64,000 nt of DNA from JASEGV01 sp947085405 (GTDB lineage Bacteria > Bacteroidota > Ignavibacteria > UBA10030 > BY39), in the NCBI GenBank assembly GCA_947085405.1, contig CAMTWO010000003.1:1-64000 (forward strand), in the 5' to 3' direction. Numbering within the stretch: the first letter of the stretch is position 1; each line of letters starts with the position of its first letter. Positions 18,016 through 26,213 of this stretch are shown in pieces. The notes beneath the pieces are model-generated. The model was not told the DNA's origin. It searched no databases and saw only the letters and a program-made list of their open reading frames with translations. The position numbers and the translations under genes were made by a program.

Positions 18016-18364
18016 TAATTTTTTCTCGTTCCTTTGATTTATATATGCAGCGCAGCCACCGGGTCTGAGCCGGGGCAAGGGCAAGAAACGAATCTGATAT
18101 ATCCATTCGGTGCGCCCGAATCGGATCACAAATTTTTATTGCTAACACCATCATCGTTATCAAGTATCCTGCTGCTATTAATTTTTCCATACTTTACTTA
18201 ATTATTAAGTATAATATTTCTTGGTTTCTACCTTATTTTACTGGTAGTTTTACTTTATTGCCACTTAAATTACAAAATTTATATGTAGATTGCAAAAGAA
18301 CCGGCAACAAATTTGTAATTTTTGCTTTTTCTGATTACTTTCATAACAACAAAAGAGAATTATA
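18016..18364. other. Divergent rng/bshA intergenic region with structured rng leader
   Basis: The block 18047-18130 is much more GC-rich than its surroundings. It contains the hairpin ATTCGG-TGCGC-CCGAAT (18105-18121) plus a shorter CCGG-based stem near 18058-18074. It would be transcribed as the rng leader. Further up, ACTTAATTATTAAGT (18196-18210) is a perfect 15-base palindrome that could be an operator. No gene is supported here. Confidence 0.5.
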
Positions 18365-19483
18365 ATGAAAATCGGCATAACTTGTTATCCAACATACGGT
18401 GGCAGTGGAGTGGTTGCTACTGAACTCGGGAAAGCTCTCGCATTGAGAGGTCATCAAGTCCATTTTATTAGCTACGCTATGCCAATGCGATTAGATGGTT
18501 TTTTAAATAATATATTTTACCACGAAGTAGAAATGACGAGTTATCCCCTTTTTGAATTTCCCCTTTACACGCCGGCACTCGCCAGCAAAATGGTGGAGGT
18601 TGCAAAATTCGAAAAGTTAGATATACTGCACGTCCACTACGCAATCCCTCACACAATTAGCGCCTTTTTGGCAAAACAAATTATCGGTCAGAAACTTAAG
18701 ATAATTACTACTTTACACGGTACCGATATCACGCTGGTAGGTTTGGAACCGAGTTTCCTGCACATAATGAAATTCGTGATTGAACAGAGCGACGGGGTTA
18801 CTGCTGTTTCGAGATTTTTAAAAGATAAAACTATCACAAATTTTCAAATCGAAAAAGATATACGTGTAATTTATAATTTTATAAATCCTGAAAAGTATTA
18901 TCGTGCCTGTGATGATGGTCTAAAACAATCAATCGCTCCGAACGGTGAAAAAATTATCACTCATACATCCAATTTCAGATCTGTGAAGCGAGTTCCGGAT
19001 GTAATAAAAATATTTTTTGAAATATCGAAACAAATAAAATCGAAACTGATTTTAGTGGGCGATGGTCCCGAACGTTCTGCCTGCGAAGCTTTATGCAGGG
19101 AAATGGGAATATGCGACAATGTTAAGTTCTTAGGGAAACAGAGCGAGGTTGTTCCTATTTTATCAATTTCAGATTTATTTTTAATACCAAGCCAATCGGA
19201 AAGTTTCGGGTTGGCAGCTCTCGAAGCGATGGCTTGCGGAGTCCCGGTAATATCTTCGAGCGTAGGTGGTTTACCTGAATTGCAGTTGCACGGCGAAACA
19301 GGATACATCGCTGAAATCGGGGACATACAGCGCATGGCAAAATACGGTATTGACCTTTTAACGAATGAACCAAAACATATATCGTTTGCAAATGCTGCAC
19401 GCGAACGGGCAGTAACTCTTTTTAACGAAAATAAAATAGTCGATGAGTACGAAAATTATTACAACGAAATTTTATCAAAATAA
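18365..19483 (+). CDS. bshA: N-acetyl-alpha-D-glucosaminyl L-malate synthase (bacillithiol)
   Basis: The 372-residue GT4 glycosyltransferase has BshA hallmarks: GITCYPTYGGSGVVATELG (residues 3-21), HFISYAMPMRL, FHEV/YHEVEM-type stretch then YPLFEFPLYTPALASKM, and HVHYAIPHTISAFLAKQ. The C-terminal donor site has HTSNFRSVKRVPDVIKIF, PSQSESFGLAALEAMACGVPVI and GGLPE. It joins GlcNAc from UDP-GlcNAc to L-malate, the first step to bacillithiol. bshB and bshC are not in the window. mgtC follows after 3 bases. Confidence 0.93.
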   Translation: MKIGITCYPTYGGSGVVATELGKALALRGHQVHFISYAMPMRLDGFLNNIFYHEVEMTSYPLFEFPLYTPALASKMVEVAKFEKLDILHVHYAIPHTISAFLAKQIIGQKLKIITTLHGTDITLVGLEPSFLHIMKFVIEQSDGVTAVSRFLKDKTITNFQIEKDIRVIYNFINPEKYYRACDDGLKQSIAPNGEKIITHTSNFRSVKRVPDVIKIFFEISKQIKSKLILVGDGPERSACEALCREMGICDNVKFLGKQSEVVPILSISDLFLIPSQSESFGLAALEAMACGVPVISSSVGGLPELQLHGETGYIAEIGDIQRMAKYGIDLLTNEPKHISFANAARERAVTLFNENKIVDEYENYYNEILSK

Positions 19484-19486
19484 CTT

Positions 19487-20170
19487 ATGGAAACTTGGAA
19501 AGATTTTGTTTCGATATTACCCGACTTTTTAATCCGCAGCGGGTTTGCAATTGTTTGCGGTGCAATGATCGGGATCGAGAGAGAACGACGAGGAAAAGCA
19601 GCCGGCTTCAGGACTAATACCTTGATTTGCGTTGGTGCTACTTTGTATATGTTGGTTTCAGAATTTATAATACGCCAAAGCGGTGTAATGACTCACGACC
19701 CAACCCGTGTTGCTGCACAAGTTGTAACCGGAATTGGGTTTTTAGGAGCGGGAACAATCATACAATCGCGAGGAACTATTACTGGTTTAACTACTGCCGC
19801 AGTAATCTGGGTTGTAGCAGGAATTGGCTTGTTGATTGGCGCCGGTTTCCCGATGCTCGGATTAATTTCCACTATTATCGTTCTGATAACTATAATTTTT
19901 TTATATAAAATTGAACCACGCCTGCTTGGCAAGTGCAATTTCGTTACGAGCAAAATTATTTATATAGAAGATAGTGGTAGAACCCGCACGGAAATCGCAA
20001 ATATATTATCCGAAAACGATTTTAATTTTTCGAAATTAAACATCGAAAAAATTGATACCAAAACTTCAGTCCTTCAATTACATTATTGCGATAAACATCC
20101 ATCCCATCATCGCTTTTTATCTGAACTTTGGAGAACTCCCGGTATAATCGAAATAACTAATATCAGATAG
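19487..20170 (+). CDS. MgtC/SapB-family membrane protein
   Basis: The 227-residue protein has four or five N-terminal membrane helices with the MgtC signature GAMIGIERERRGKAAGFRTN (residues 25-44). VVTGIGFLGAGTII and GLTTAAVIWVVAGIGLLIGAG follow, and a soluble ACT-like C-terminal domain runs from about residue 150. Members affect magnesium homeostasis or inhibit F-type ATPase in pathogens; in free-living bacteria the role is unsettled. It follows bshA closely and converges with nhaC, overlapping its 3' end by 8 bases. Confidence 0.88.
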   Translation: METWKDFVSILPDFLIRSGFAIVCGAMIGIERERRGKAAGFRTNTLICVGATLYMLVSEFIIRQSGVMTHDPTRVAAQVVTGIGFLGAGTIIQSRGTITGLTTAAVIWVVAGIGLLIGAGFPMLGLISTIIVLITIIFLYKIEPRLLGKCNFVTSKIIYIEDSGRTRTEIANILSENDFNFSKLNIEKIDTKTSVLQLHYCDKHPSHHRFLSELWRTPGIIEITNIR

Positions 20171-22115
20171 TTCGTTCATCAACCTTTTTTCCAAAAATAT
20201 AAAGAACTAAAATTAGAATCACCACACCTATTGCGATTGAAATGTAAGGCGATAAACCGAATGCTGTCGGTATGTCGCCAACCAACATCCCTACCAGAGC
20301 AACAATAATTGCATAAGGAAGTTGCGTGCGAACGTGGTCAATATGATCGCAAGCCGAAGCCATCGAACTCATTATTGTAGTATCTGAAATCGGCGAACAA
20401 TGGTCGCCAAACACTGCCCCCGCCAACACCGAACTTATATTGCCGTGGAGAATAAGTCGTATAGTTTCGGTGTCTAACCCGGCATCAACGGACAAAGTAT
20501 AACCGAGAGGTATTACAAGCGGCATCATAATAGCCATCGTCCCCCAACTTGTGCCGGTTGCAAAACTGATTATTGCAGCAATCAAAAAAGTTAGCACCGG
20601 TAAAAAATGCGGTTCAACTGCACCACGTAAATTTTGCACAAGATAGTTGGCTGTGTGCAATTCTTCGGTAACAGAACCAATCGACCAAGCCAACACAAGA
20701 ATCAGAATTGCCAACAGCATCGACTTGATTCCATTGAACCAAGCTTCGACCGAATGTTTGAGACTCAATATCCTTTGAAATACTGTAAGAATAATTGCAA
20801 TAAACCCTCCGCTGAATGATGCCCACAATAAAGACGCATAAGAATCAGATTTGCTAATTATATCGCCAATCGAATAATTGCTGATTCCGTTTTCGTGTAA
20901 TGCTTGTACACCGGTGAAATATAATCCACCGAGGGCAACAACAATCACAGTGAATATCGGAATTAAACCATTGTACCAACGGATTTTGTTTGAATCAATT
21001 TCGTTTCCCGCAAGGTCTGTTAAATTTGCTGCCGGCTCAGAGCCATCGCGTAACACTTTAGCTTCAAAACGGGCTCGCCGTTCAGCTTTAAGCATCGAGC
21101 CGAAATCACGATTCGTAAGTGCAACCAATAAAACAAATACCAATGTTAAAATAGGATAAAACCGGTATGGAATCGTACTGATAAAAACCGAATAAGCATC
21201 TTCCGGATAACCGATACTTTTAAGTCCCTGTTCGATTAACCCGATTTCATATCCAATCCAGGTAGAAATGATGAACACACTTGCGACTGTTGCAGCTCCC
21301 GCATCTACAATGTATGAAAGTTTTTCCCTCGAAACCTTGAGCTTGTCGGTAATCGGTCGCATAAGATTGCCACGAATTAGAACATTGGCATAATCATCAA
21401 AGAAAAATAAGAACGATAAAGCCCAGGTTGCAATCTGTCCGCGTTTCGGTGTTTTTGCAAATTTTATCACTAAATTTGCAATCCCTAAACTTCCGCCGTT
21501 CCTTGAAATTACTCCTACCATTCCACCAAATAACAAGCTGAAAACAATAATCTGCACGTGACTTGTAGTTGCAATGGAATTAATAACAAAGTGGTCAACA
21601 ACTCTTAATACCGACCCGAAAATATCATAATTAAAAATTAATACAGAACCTAACCAAACACCTGCAAACAAAGAAATGACAACTTCACGAACTAACAATG
21701 CTAATATAATTGCTAGCAGCGGAGGTAAAATGCTGAGAATCCCGGGAATCGAACGGAGTGGTTTTGAAACTATGATTTCGTTGTATTGCAATTTAATTCC
21801 TTCAACACCCGAATAGTTAACTGCAGCATTTTCGATTATTAATTTTCCGTTTTGAAATTTTTGTTTTATTGGGGTGAGTTTTCCTTTTTCGAACGCGAAA
21901 ATATTTTGAAGATAAACTGAATCAGAAAAGTTCTCGATAACATTTCCTGATTTGTTGAAGACGGTAATTTCTAATTTAAAAGGAATTTCTTTTAATACGA
22001 CAGATGGAAGCGATATCTCAAATCTATCAATCTTCTCACTTGATTGCGAACGGCTATCAATAAATAAGATTGCAATAAATGTGATTAAAAAAAAGAATCG
22101 AAAGAAAGCAGTCAT
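20163..22115 (-). CDS. nhaC: NhaC-family Na+/H+ antiporter with N-terminal exported domain
   Basis: The 650-residue protein has a signal-like start (FFRFFFLITFIAILFIDSRSQ), then about 110 residues predicted outside the membrane (SLPSVVLKEIPFKLEITVFN ...) that resemble an Ig-like beta domain. The transporter core has about a dozen helices: LPPLLAIILALLVREVVISLF, SRNGGSLGIANLV, LSFLFFFDDYANVLIRGN, DAGAATVASV, ATGTSWGTMAIMMPLVIPLG and GAVFGDHCSPISDTTIMSS. It would exchange sodium for protons, or malate/lactate as in some NhaC-like carriers. The N-terminal extension is unlike ordinary NhaC. Confidence 0.88.
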   Translation of the reverse strand: MTAFFRFFFLITFIAILFIDSRSQSSEKIDRFEISLPSVVLKEIPFKLEITVFNKSGNVIENFSDSVYLQNIFAFEKGKLTPIKQKFQNGKLIIENAAVNYSGVEGIKLQYNEIIVSKPLRSIPGILSILPPLLAIILALLVREVVISLFAGVWLGSVLIFNYDIFGSVLRVVDHFVINSIATTSHVQIIVFSLLFGGMVGVISRNGGSLGIANLVIKFAKTPKRGQIATWALSFLFFFDDYANVLIRGNLMRPITDKLKVSREKLSYIVDAGAATVASVFIISTWIGYEIGLIEQGLKSIGYPEDAYSVFISTIPYRFYPILTLVFVLLVALTNRDFGSMLKAERRARFEAKVLRDGSEPAANLTDLAGNEIDSNKIRWYNGLIPIFTVIVVALGGLYFTGVQALHENGISNYSIGDIISKSDSYASLLWASFSGGFIAIILTVFQRILSLKHSVEAWFNGIKSMLLAILILVLAWSIGSVTEELHTANYLVQNLRGAVEPHFLPVLTFLIAAIISFATGTSWGTMAIMMPLVIPLGYTLSVDAGLDTETIRLILHGNISSVLAGAVFGDHCSPISDTTIMSSMASACDHIDHVRTQLPYAIIVALVGMLVGDIPTAFGLSPYISIAIGVVILILVLYIFGKKVDERTI

Positions 22116-22179
22116 GATGCCTCAAAAAAAGTTGCAGAATGAATTTAAGTCAACTTGAAACATTATTTTCATAAGCCAA

Positions 22180-23070
22180 TTATATTTTTTGTTCTTGATT
22201 TCGTTCGCGGTAAAGTTGGCCTACAATTCCACCGATAATAAATACAATACTTGAGTAATAGATCCAAATTAAAAGTACAAACAAAAATGCGTATGTACCA
22301 TATAGAATACTTAACGAGTGGAACGTTTCAAGATACCATGCAAACAACTTGGCTGCCGACAGCCAAAGAATGGTTGTAGTAATTGAAGATATTATTGCAG
22401 TTCTCCAGGATATTGCCACATCAGGTATGAAGCGATAAACGATTAAAAACATTATGAATGCAAGAACAATAGTTAACAGTAAGGGTAGCGCCTCGTCGAA
22501 AAGCATGAATTCAAACCCAGAAAATCCTGGTACGGTGTGCATTAAAGTCGTTAATAAAGAATATATCCAAGTTGAAACAATTATCACCAAAAATAAAACA
22601 CCCACAACCAACACCCAAAGGAAATCTTCTAAAATTGTTAGTATCATAAGTTTTGAAGATTTGATTCTGTAAACCCGGTTCAGAGCAGTTCGCATCGAAC
22701 TGAAAAGCGAGGTCGCAGTCCATGTTAGGATGGCAATACCGGCAATACCGAATGAAGTCCGATACTCGATGATGTCCTTGATGATTGTTTGAATCGAGTT
22801 TTTAATATTTTGTGCGTAGGGTTGATTAGGGAATGCGGCGGCTAAAATTTCTTGAATCTTTTGTACACCTAACTCGGATGAATTTAATACAATTCCGAAC
22901 AGCGATGTAAATAATAACAATATCGGAATCAAACAAAGTACGCCGTTAAACGAAATCCCGGAAGCGAGGAACAATAGTTCATCGTCAAACAAATGTCTGA
23001 AAAAATTTTTTATATAATACAGAGACGAGTCATAAGTATTTTTTAATGCAGTATTTATATTAAGCTTCAT
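22180..23070 (-). CDS. yihY: YihY/BrkB-family membrane protein
   Basis: At 296 residues, it has about six membrane helices and the family features FLASGISFNGVLCLIPILLLFTS-type first helix (residues 34-56), LTWTATSLFSSMRTALNRVY (about 118-137) and YGTYAFLFVLLIWIYYSSIVFIIGG. Once called ribonuclease BN, the family is now regarded as a membrane protein of uncertain role, perhaps a transporter. It starts 8 bases after the pcrA stop, so the two probably share a message. Confidence 0.88.
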   Translation of the reverse strand: MKLNINTALKNTYDSSLYYIKNFFRHLFDDELLFLASGISFNGVLCLIPILLLFTSLFGIVLNSSELGVQKIQEILAAAFPNQPYAQNIKNSIQTIIKDIIEYRTSFGIAGIAILTWTATSLFSSMRTALNRVYRIKSSKLMILTILEDFLWVLVVGVLFLVIIVSTWIYSLLTTLMHTVPGFSGFEFMLFDEALPLLLTIVLAFIMFLIVYRFIPDVAISWRTAIISSITTTILWLSAAKLFAWYLETFHSLSILYGTYAFLFVLLIWIYYSSIVFIIGGIVGQLYRERNQEQKI

Positions 23071-23078
23071 CTTTTTTT

Positions 23079-25325
23079 TTATAAAACTTCTAAAGAAGCG
23101 TATTTTAACATTAATTGTTTACGACCAGCATTTTCAAAATCGATGACAGCTCTTGTTTCATCACCGTTTCCGTTTAACTGAAGGATTCTTCCCTTCCCGA
23201 AAGTAGAATGCCTAACAACGCTGCCTACGTGCAATTCTTCAGCGACTTGCGATTGCGATTCATAGTTTCGGAAGTGTTGAACAGCTACCTTTTTTTCGCT
23301 GTAGCTTTTGAGTTTCTTGAAAGGAACTTGCGATTTAACAGGTCTATCAAAAAAATCCAGTTCTTTATTAAGACCTGATTCTTTATCCGTCAGCCGACGG
23401 ACTCCATTTTCATATATGTATAAATCGTCTTTTATTTCTTTCATAAACCGGGATGGATTTGGGTATGTTAATTCCCCCATCCGATAACGGGAGTAGGCAT
23501 AACTCAAATATAATTTCCGCATACAGCGTGTCATCCCCACGTAAAACAGGCGTCGTTCTTCTTCAACTTCGTTTGTACTTTGTATCGCTTGAAAGATTGG
23601 AAACAAACCTTCTTCTAAACCCATAATAAAAACAACTTGATACTCCAAACCTTTTGCGCTGTGAACAGTCATCAAAGTAACAGCATTATGTTTATCGTCT
23701 AAACGATCTACATCGGCAACCAGCGAAACTTCTTGCAGAAAAGCTTCAAGTCCTCCGTTTTCATTTTTTTCAGAAAACTCGGTTATCGCCGATAGCAACT
23801 CGTGGACGTTTTCCATTCGCGATAACGCTTCGACCGTACCTTCTTCCTTAAATTCTTTTAAGATACCGATATCATCTACAAGAGAACGGGATAATTCACT
23901 TGCCGACAGAATTGTTTTAAGATCAATAAATTTCTGAATGAATTTGCGAAACTGTTTTAATTTTTCTATTGCATTTTTTGAAATCCCCTTTGCTTCGGTT
24001 ACGAAATCGACTGCCTCGAAAAACGAGCATTTACATTCTTCCGCAACAGCTTTAAGATGATTTACGGTTACATCCCCAATTCCGCGAGCCGGATAATTCA
24101 CTATCCTTTGAAAGCTGATATCATCTTTCGGATTTACAATCAGCCGTAAGTAGGCAATCACATCCTTGATTTCTTTGCGCTTATAAAACTCGATACCGCC
24201 GATAATCAGATATGGGATTCCATTTCGTCGCAGCGCATCTTCAATTGAACGGGATTGAGCATTAGTACGGTAGAGGATGGCAATGTTCAGAAAATCTATT
24301 TTGTATTTTAATATGGCTTTTTTAATGTTTGCCGCTACCTTTTCGCTTTCATCGGTGTCGCTCTGGCAACTTAAAACAGAGATCGGCTCGCCTTTCGGAT
24401 TATCCGTCCACAAAGTTTTTTCGATACGGTTTACATTGTTTTTAATTACCTGATCGGCTGCTGTTAATATAGTTTGTGTCGAGCGATAATTTTGTTCAAG
24501 ATGGAAAATTTTGGCTTCCGGAAAATCTTTCTCAAAGTCCAAAATATTCCGGATATCTGCACCTCGAAAACCATATATACTCTGAGCATCATCGCCAACT
24601 ATGCAGATGTTTTTGTACTTCCCAGCTATCATCTTAATCAATTTATATTGAGCACGGTTTGTATCCTGATATTCATCCACCAAAATAAACCTGAATCTAT
24701 CTTGATACTTAGAAAGAATTTTAGGATGTCTTTCGAATAACTCAATCGGTTTTAAAAGCAGATCATCGAAATCCATCGCATTATTTTGCTTCAGTCGTTT
24801 TTGATACTCCTTAAAAATCAGGGCTGTCTTTTCCTCAAAAATATCTTTGGCTATTATTTCGAATTGATCGGGGGATACGAGTTTATTTTTAGCAGAACTT
24901 ATTCGTGCTCGGATAGCATTAGGTTTAAAGCTTTGTGCGGAAATCTCAAGGTCGTGCTGAATATTTTTTATCAATCCTAAACTATCGTCTGTATCATAGA
25001 TAGAAAAATTTTTTCCATAACCGATATGTTCGCTTTCATATCGGAGTAGGCGTGCAAACATTGAATGGAAAGTTCCAATCCAGGCACTTGCACTTTTATC
25101 GCCAACGAGTGAAACGATTCGTTTTTTCATTTCATCGGCAGCTTTATTCGTAAACGTGAGGACTAAAAGTTGATAAGGCGGAACACCGATGCTTAACAGG
25201 TAAGCTACCCGGTATGTAAGAACTCTTGTTTTTCCGCTTCCGGCTCCCGCAACTATCATAACAGGACCTTCGACCTGTTTTGCGGCATTTTGTTGCACGG
25301 AATTTAATTGATTAATAAATGACAT
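23079..25325 (-). CDS. pcrA: ATP-dependent DNA helicase PcrA/UvrD
   Basis: The 748-residue superfamily 1A helicase has the Q motif (LNSVQQNAA), Walker A GAGSGKT (27-33), TFTNKAADEMKKR, VDEYQDTN (motif II), GDDAQSIYGFRGAD, LEQNYRSTQ, and VTLMTVHSAKGLEYQVVF with EEERRLFYVGMTR near the C-terminal core. The tail carries the usual RNA-polymerase-binding Tudor-like fold (GSVVRHSTFGKGRI). It unwinds DNA in nucleotide excision and mismatch repair and displaces RecA. The linker at 23386-23401 contains a 16-base palindrome shared with other loci. Confidence 0.95.
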   Translation of the reverse strand: MSFINQLNSVQQNAAKQVEGPVMIVAGAGSGKTRVLTYRVAYLLSIGVPPYQLLVLTFTNKAADEMKKRIVSLVGDKSASAWIGTFHSMFARLLRYESEHIGYGKNFSIYDTDDSLGLIKNIQHDLEISAQSFKPNAIRARISSAKNKLVSPDQFEIIAKDIFEEKTALIFKEYQKRLKQNNAMDFDDLLLKPIELFERHPKILSKYQDRFRFILVDEYQDTNRAQYKLIKMIAGKYKNICIVGDDAQSIYGFRGADIRNILDFEKDFPEAKIFHLEQNYRSTQTILTAADQVIKNNVNRIEKTLWTDNPKGEPISVLSCQSDTDESEKVAANIKKAILKYKIDFLNIAILYRTNAQSRSIEDALRRNGIPYLIIGGIEFYKRKEIKDVIAYLRLIVNPKDDISFQRIVNYPARGIGDVTVNHLKAVAEECKCSFFEAVDFVTEAKGISKNAIEKLKQFRKFIQKFIDLKTILSASELSRSLVDDIGILKEFKEEGTVEALSRMENVHELLSAITEFSEKNENGGLEAFLQEVSLVADVDRLDDKHNAVTLMTVHSAKGLEYQVVFIMGLEEGLFPIFQAIQSTNEVEEERRLFYVGMTRCMRKLYLSYAYSRYRMGELTYPNPSRFMKEIKDDLYIYENGVRRLTDKESGLNKELDFFDRPVKSQVPFKKLKSYSEKKVAVQHFRNYESQSQVAEELHVGSVVRHSTFGKGRILQLNGNGDETRAVIDFENAGRKQLMLKYASLEVL
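23386..23401. repeat. Palindrome TCCGTCAGCCGACGGA inside pcrA
   Basis: This near-perfect inverted repeat encodes residues of the poorly conserved stretch after the helicase core (GVRRLTDKES). Its reverse complement occurs base for base at 56961-56976 in the recombinase remnant. Confidence 0.5.
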
Positions 25326-25395
25326 GAAATAAGTGATAAATAAAATTTTGATCCCACAAGCCGCTGCTCAAGTCAGTTGAAAGAAAACTTGACCG

Positions 25396-25977
25396 TTAAA
25401 GTATTATTGCACCTTCGAGGCGTAGCAAAAATTCTTTTGTTTTAACTCCAGCAGCATACCCAATCAGCGAGCCGTCGGAACCGATAACCCTATGACAAGG
25501 CACCACAATAGGAACCGGGTTGGCGCCATTAGCGCGACCGACTGCCTGGAAACCTTTCGGGACGCCAACTTTTTTTGCAAGCTGCCGGTACGATATTGTT
25601 GTCCCATACGGTATCTTACTTAATTCTTTCCACACGCGAGATTGAAATGGTGTCCCTTTTAAATCAAGTGGAAATGTAAATTGTACTAATTTTCCGTTTA
25701 GATACCTGTTGATCTGCTCGATATATTCTTTGTTTCTCGATTTGTTTTCTAACACTGCATCGATCTCGAAATGTGCATTCAACCAATTAAAAAAATCTTT
25801 TTTCGTTTCCTTCGGGATACTGACACGGCACAAACCTTCGTCGGTAGAAGCAATATAAATATGACCTATGCGAGAATCAAACGATGTACAATAAACTCTG
25901 CCATTTTCTTTCGGAGCTTCATTCACTGATCTCATAAATGTTTTTTCCGTACTCGGATTCACAACAGTAAACTTCAT
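25396..25977 (-). CDS. ogt: Methylated-DNA-[protein]-cysteine S-methyltransferase
   Basis: The 193-residue protein has the alkyl acceptor motif PCHRVIGSDG near residue 160 with the reactive Cys. GTPFQSRVWKELSKIPYGTTISYRQLAKKVG lies before it, with the Arg finger at RANGANPVPIVV. It repairs O6-alkylguanine stoichiometrically. Residues 1-90 form the usual N-terminal ribonuclease-H-like domain and lack the zinc-binding Ada region, so Ogt rather than Ada. No regulator adjoins. The 236 bases upstream are very AT-rich with nothing recognisable. Confidence 0.93.
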   Translation of the reverse strand: MKFTVVNPSTEKTFMRSVNEAPKENGRVYCTSFDSRIGHIYIASTDEGLCRVSIPKETKKDFFNWLNAHFEIDAVLENKSRNKEYIEQINRYLNGKLVQFTFPLDLKGTPFQSRVWKELSKIPYGTTISYRQLAKKVGVPKGFQAVGRANGANPVPIVVPCHRVIGSDGSLIGYAAGVKTKEFLLRLEGAIIL

Positions 25978-26213
25978 CTATTTTTTTGCTAACGATTAAG
26001 GAAATAAATTCGAATTGCTACTTTTAATTTTATACAATTTAAACTTCCAATAAATTGCCGTTAATTATAATCATAAATGAAAATAGATGCAAGAGTTTTT
26101 TCACTTTTTTAGAAATAAATTTTTCCCAAAATTATTTTATTCTTCATTTTTTAGATTTATGAAACGTTGTGAAACTCACTTAAATATTTCCTTAAAGTGC
26201 CTTTGCTAATTGA

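Noticed and set aside
18016..18129. N-terminal extension of RNase E/G (38 residues)
   Set aside because: It lies in the GC-rich hairpin leader. Conserved family residues begin right after ATG 18015, which has its own ribosome site.
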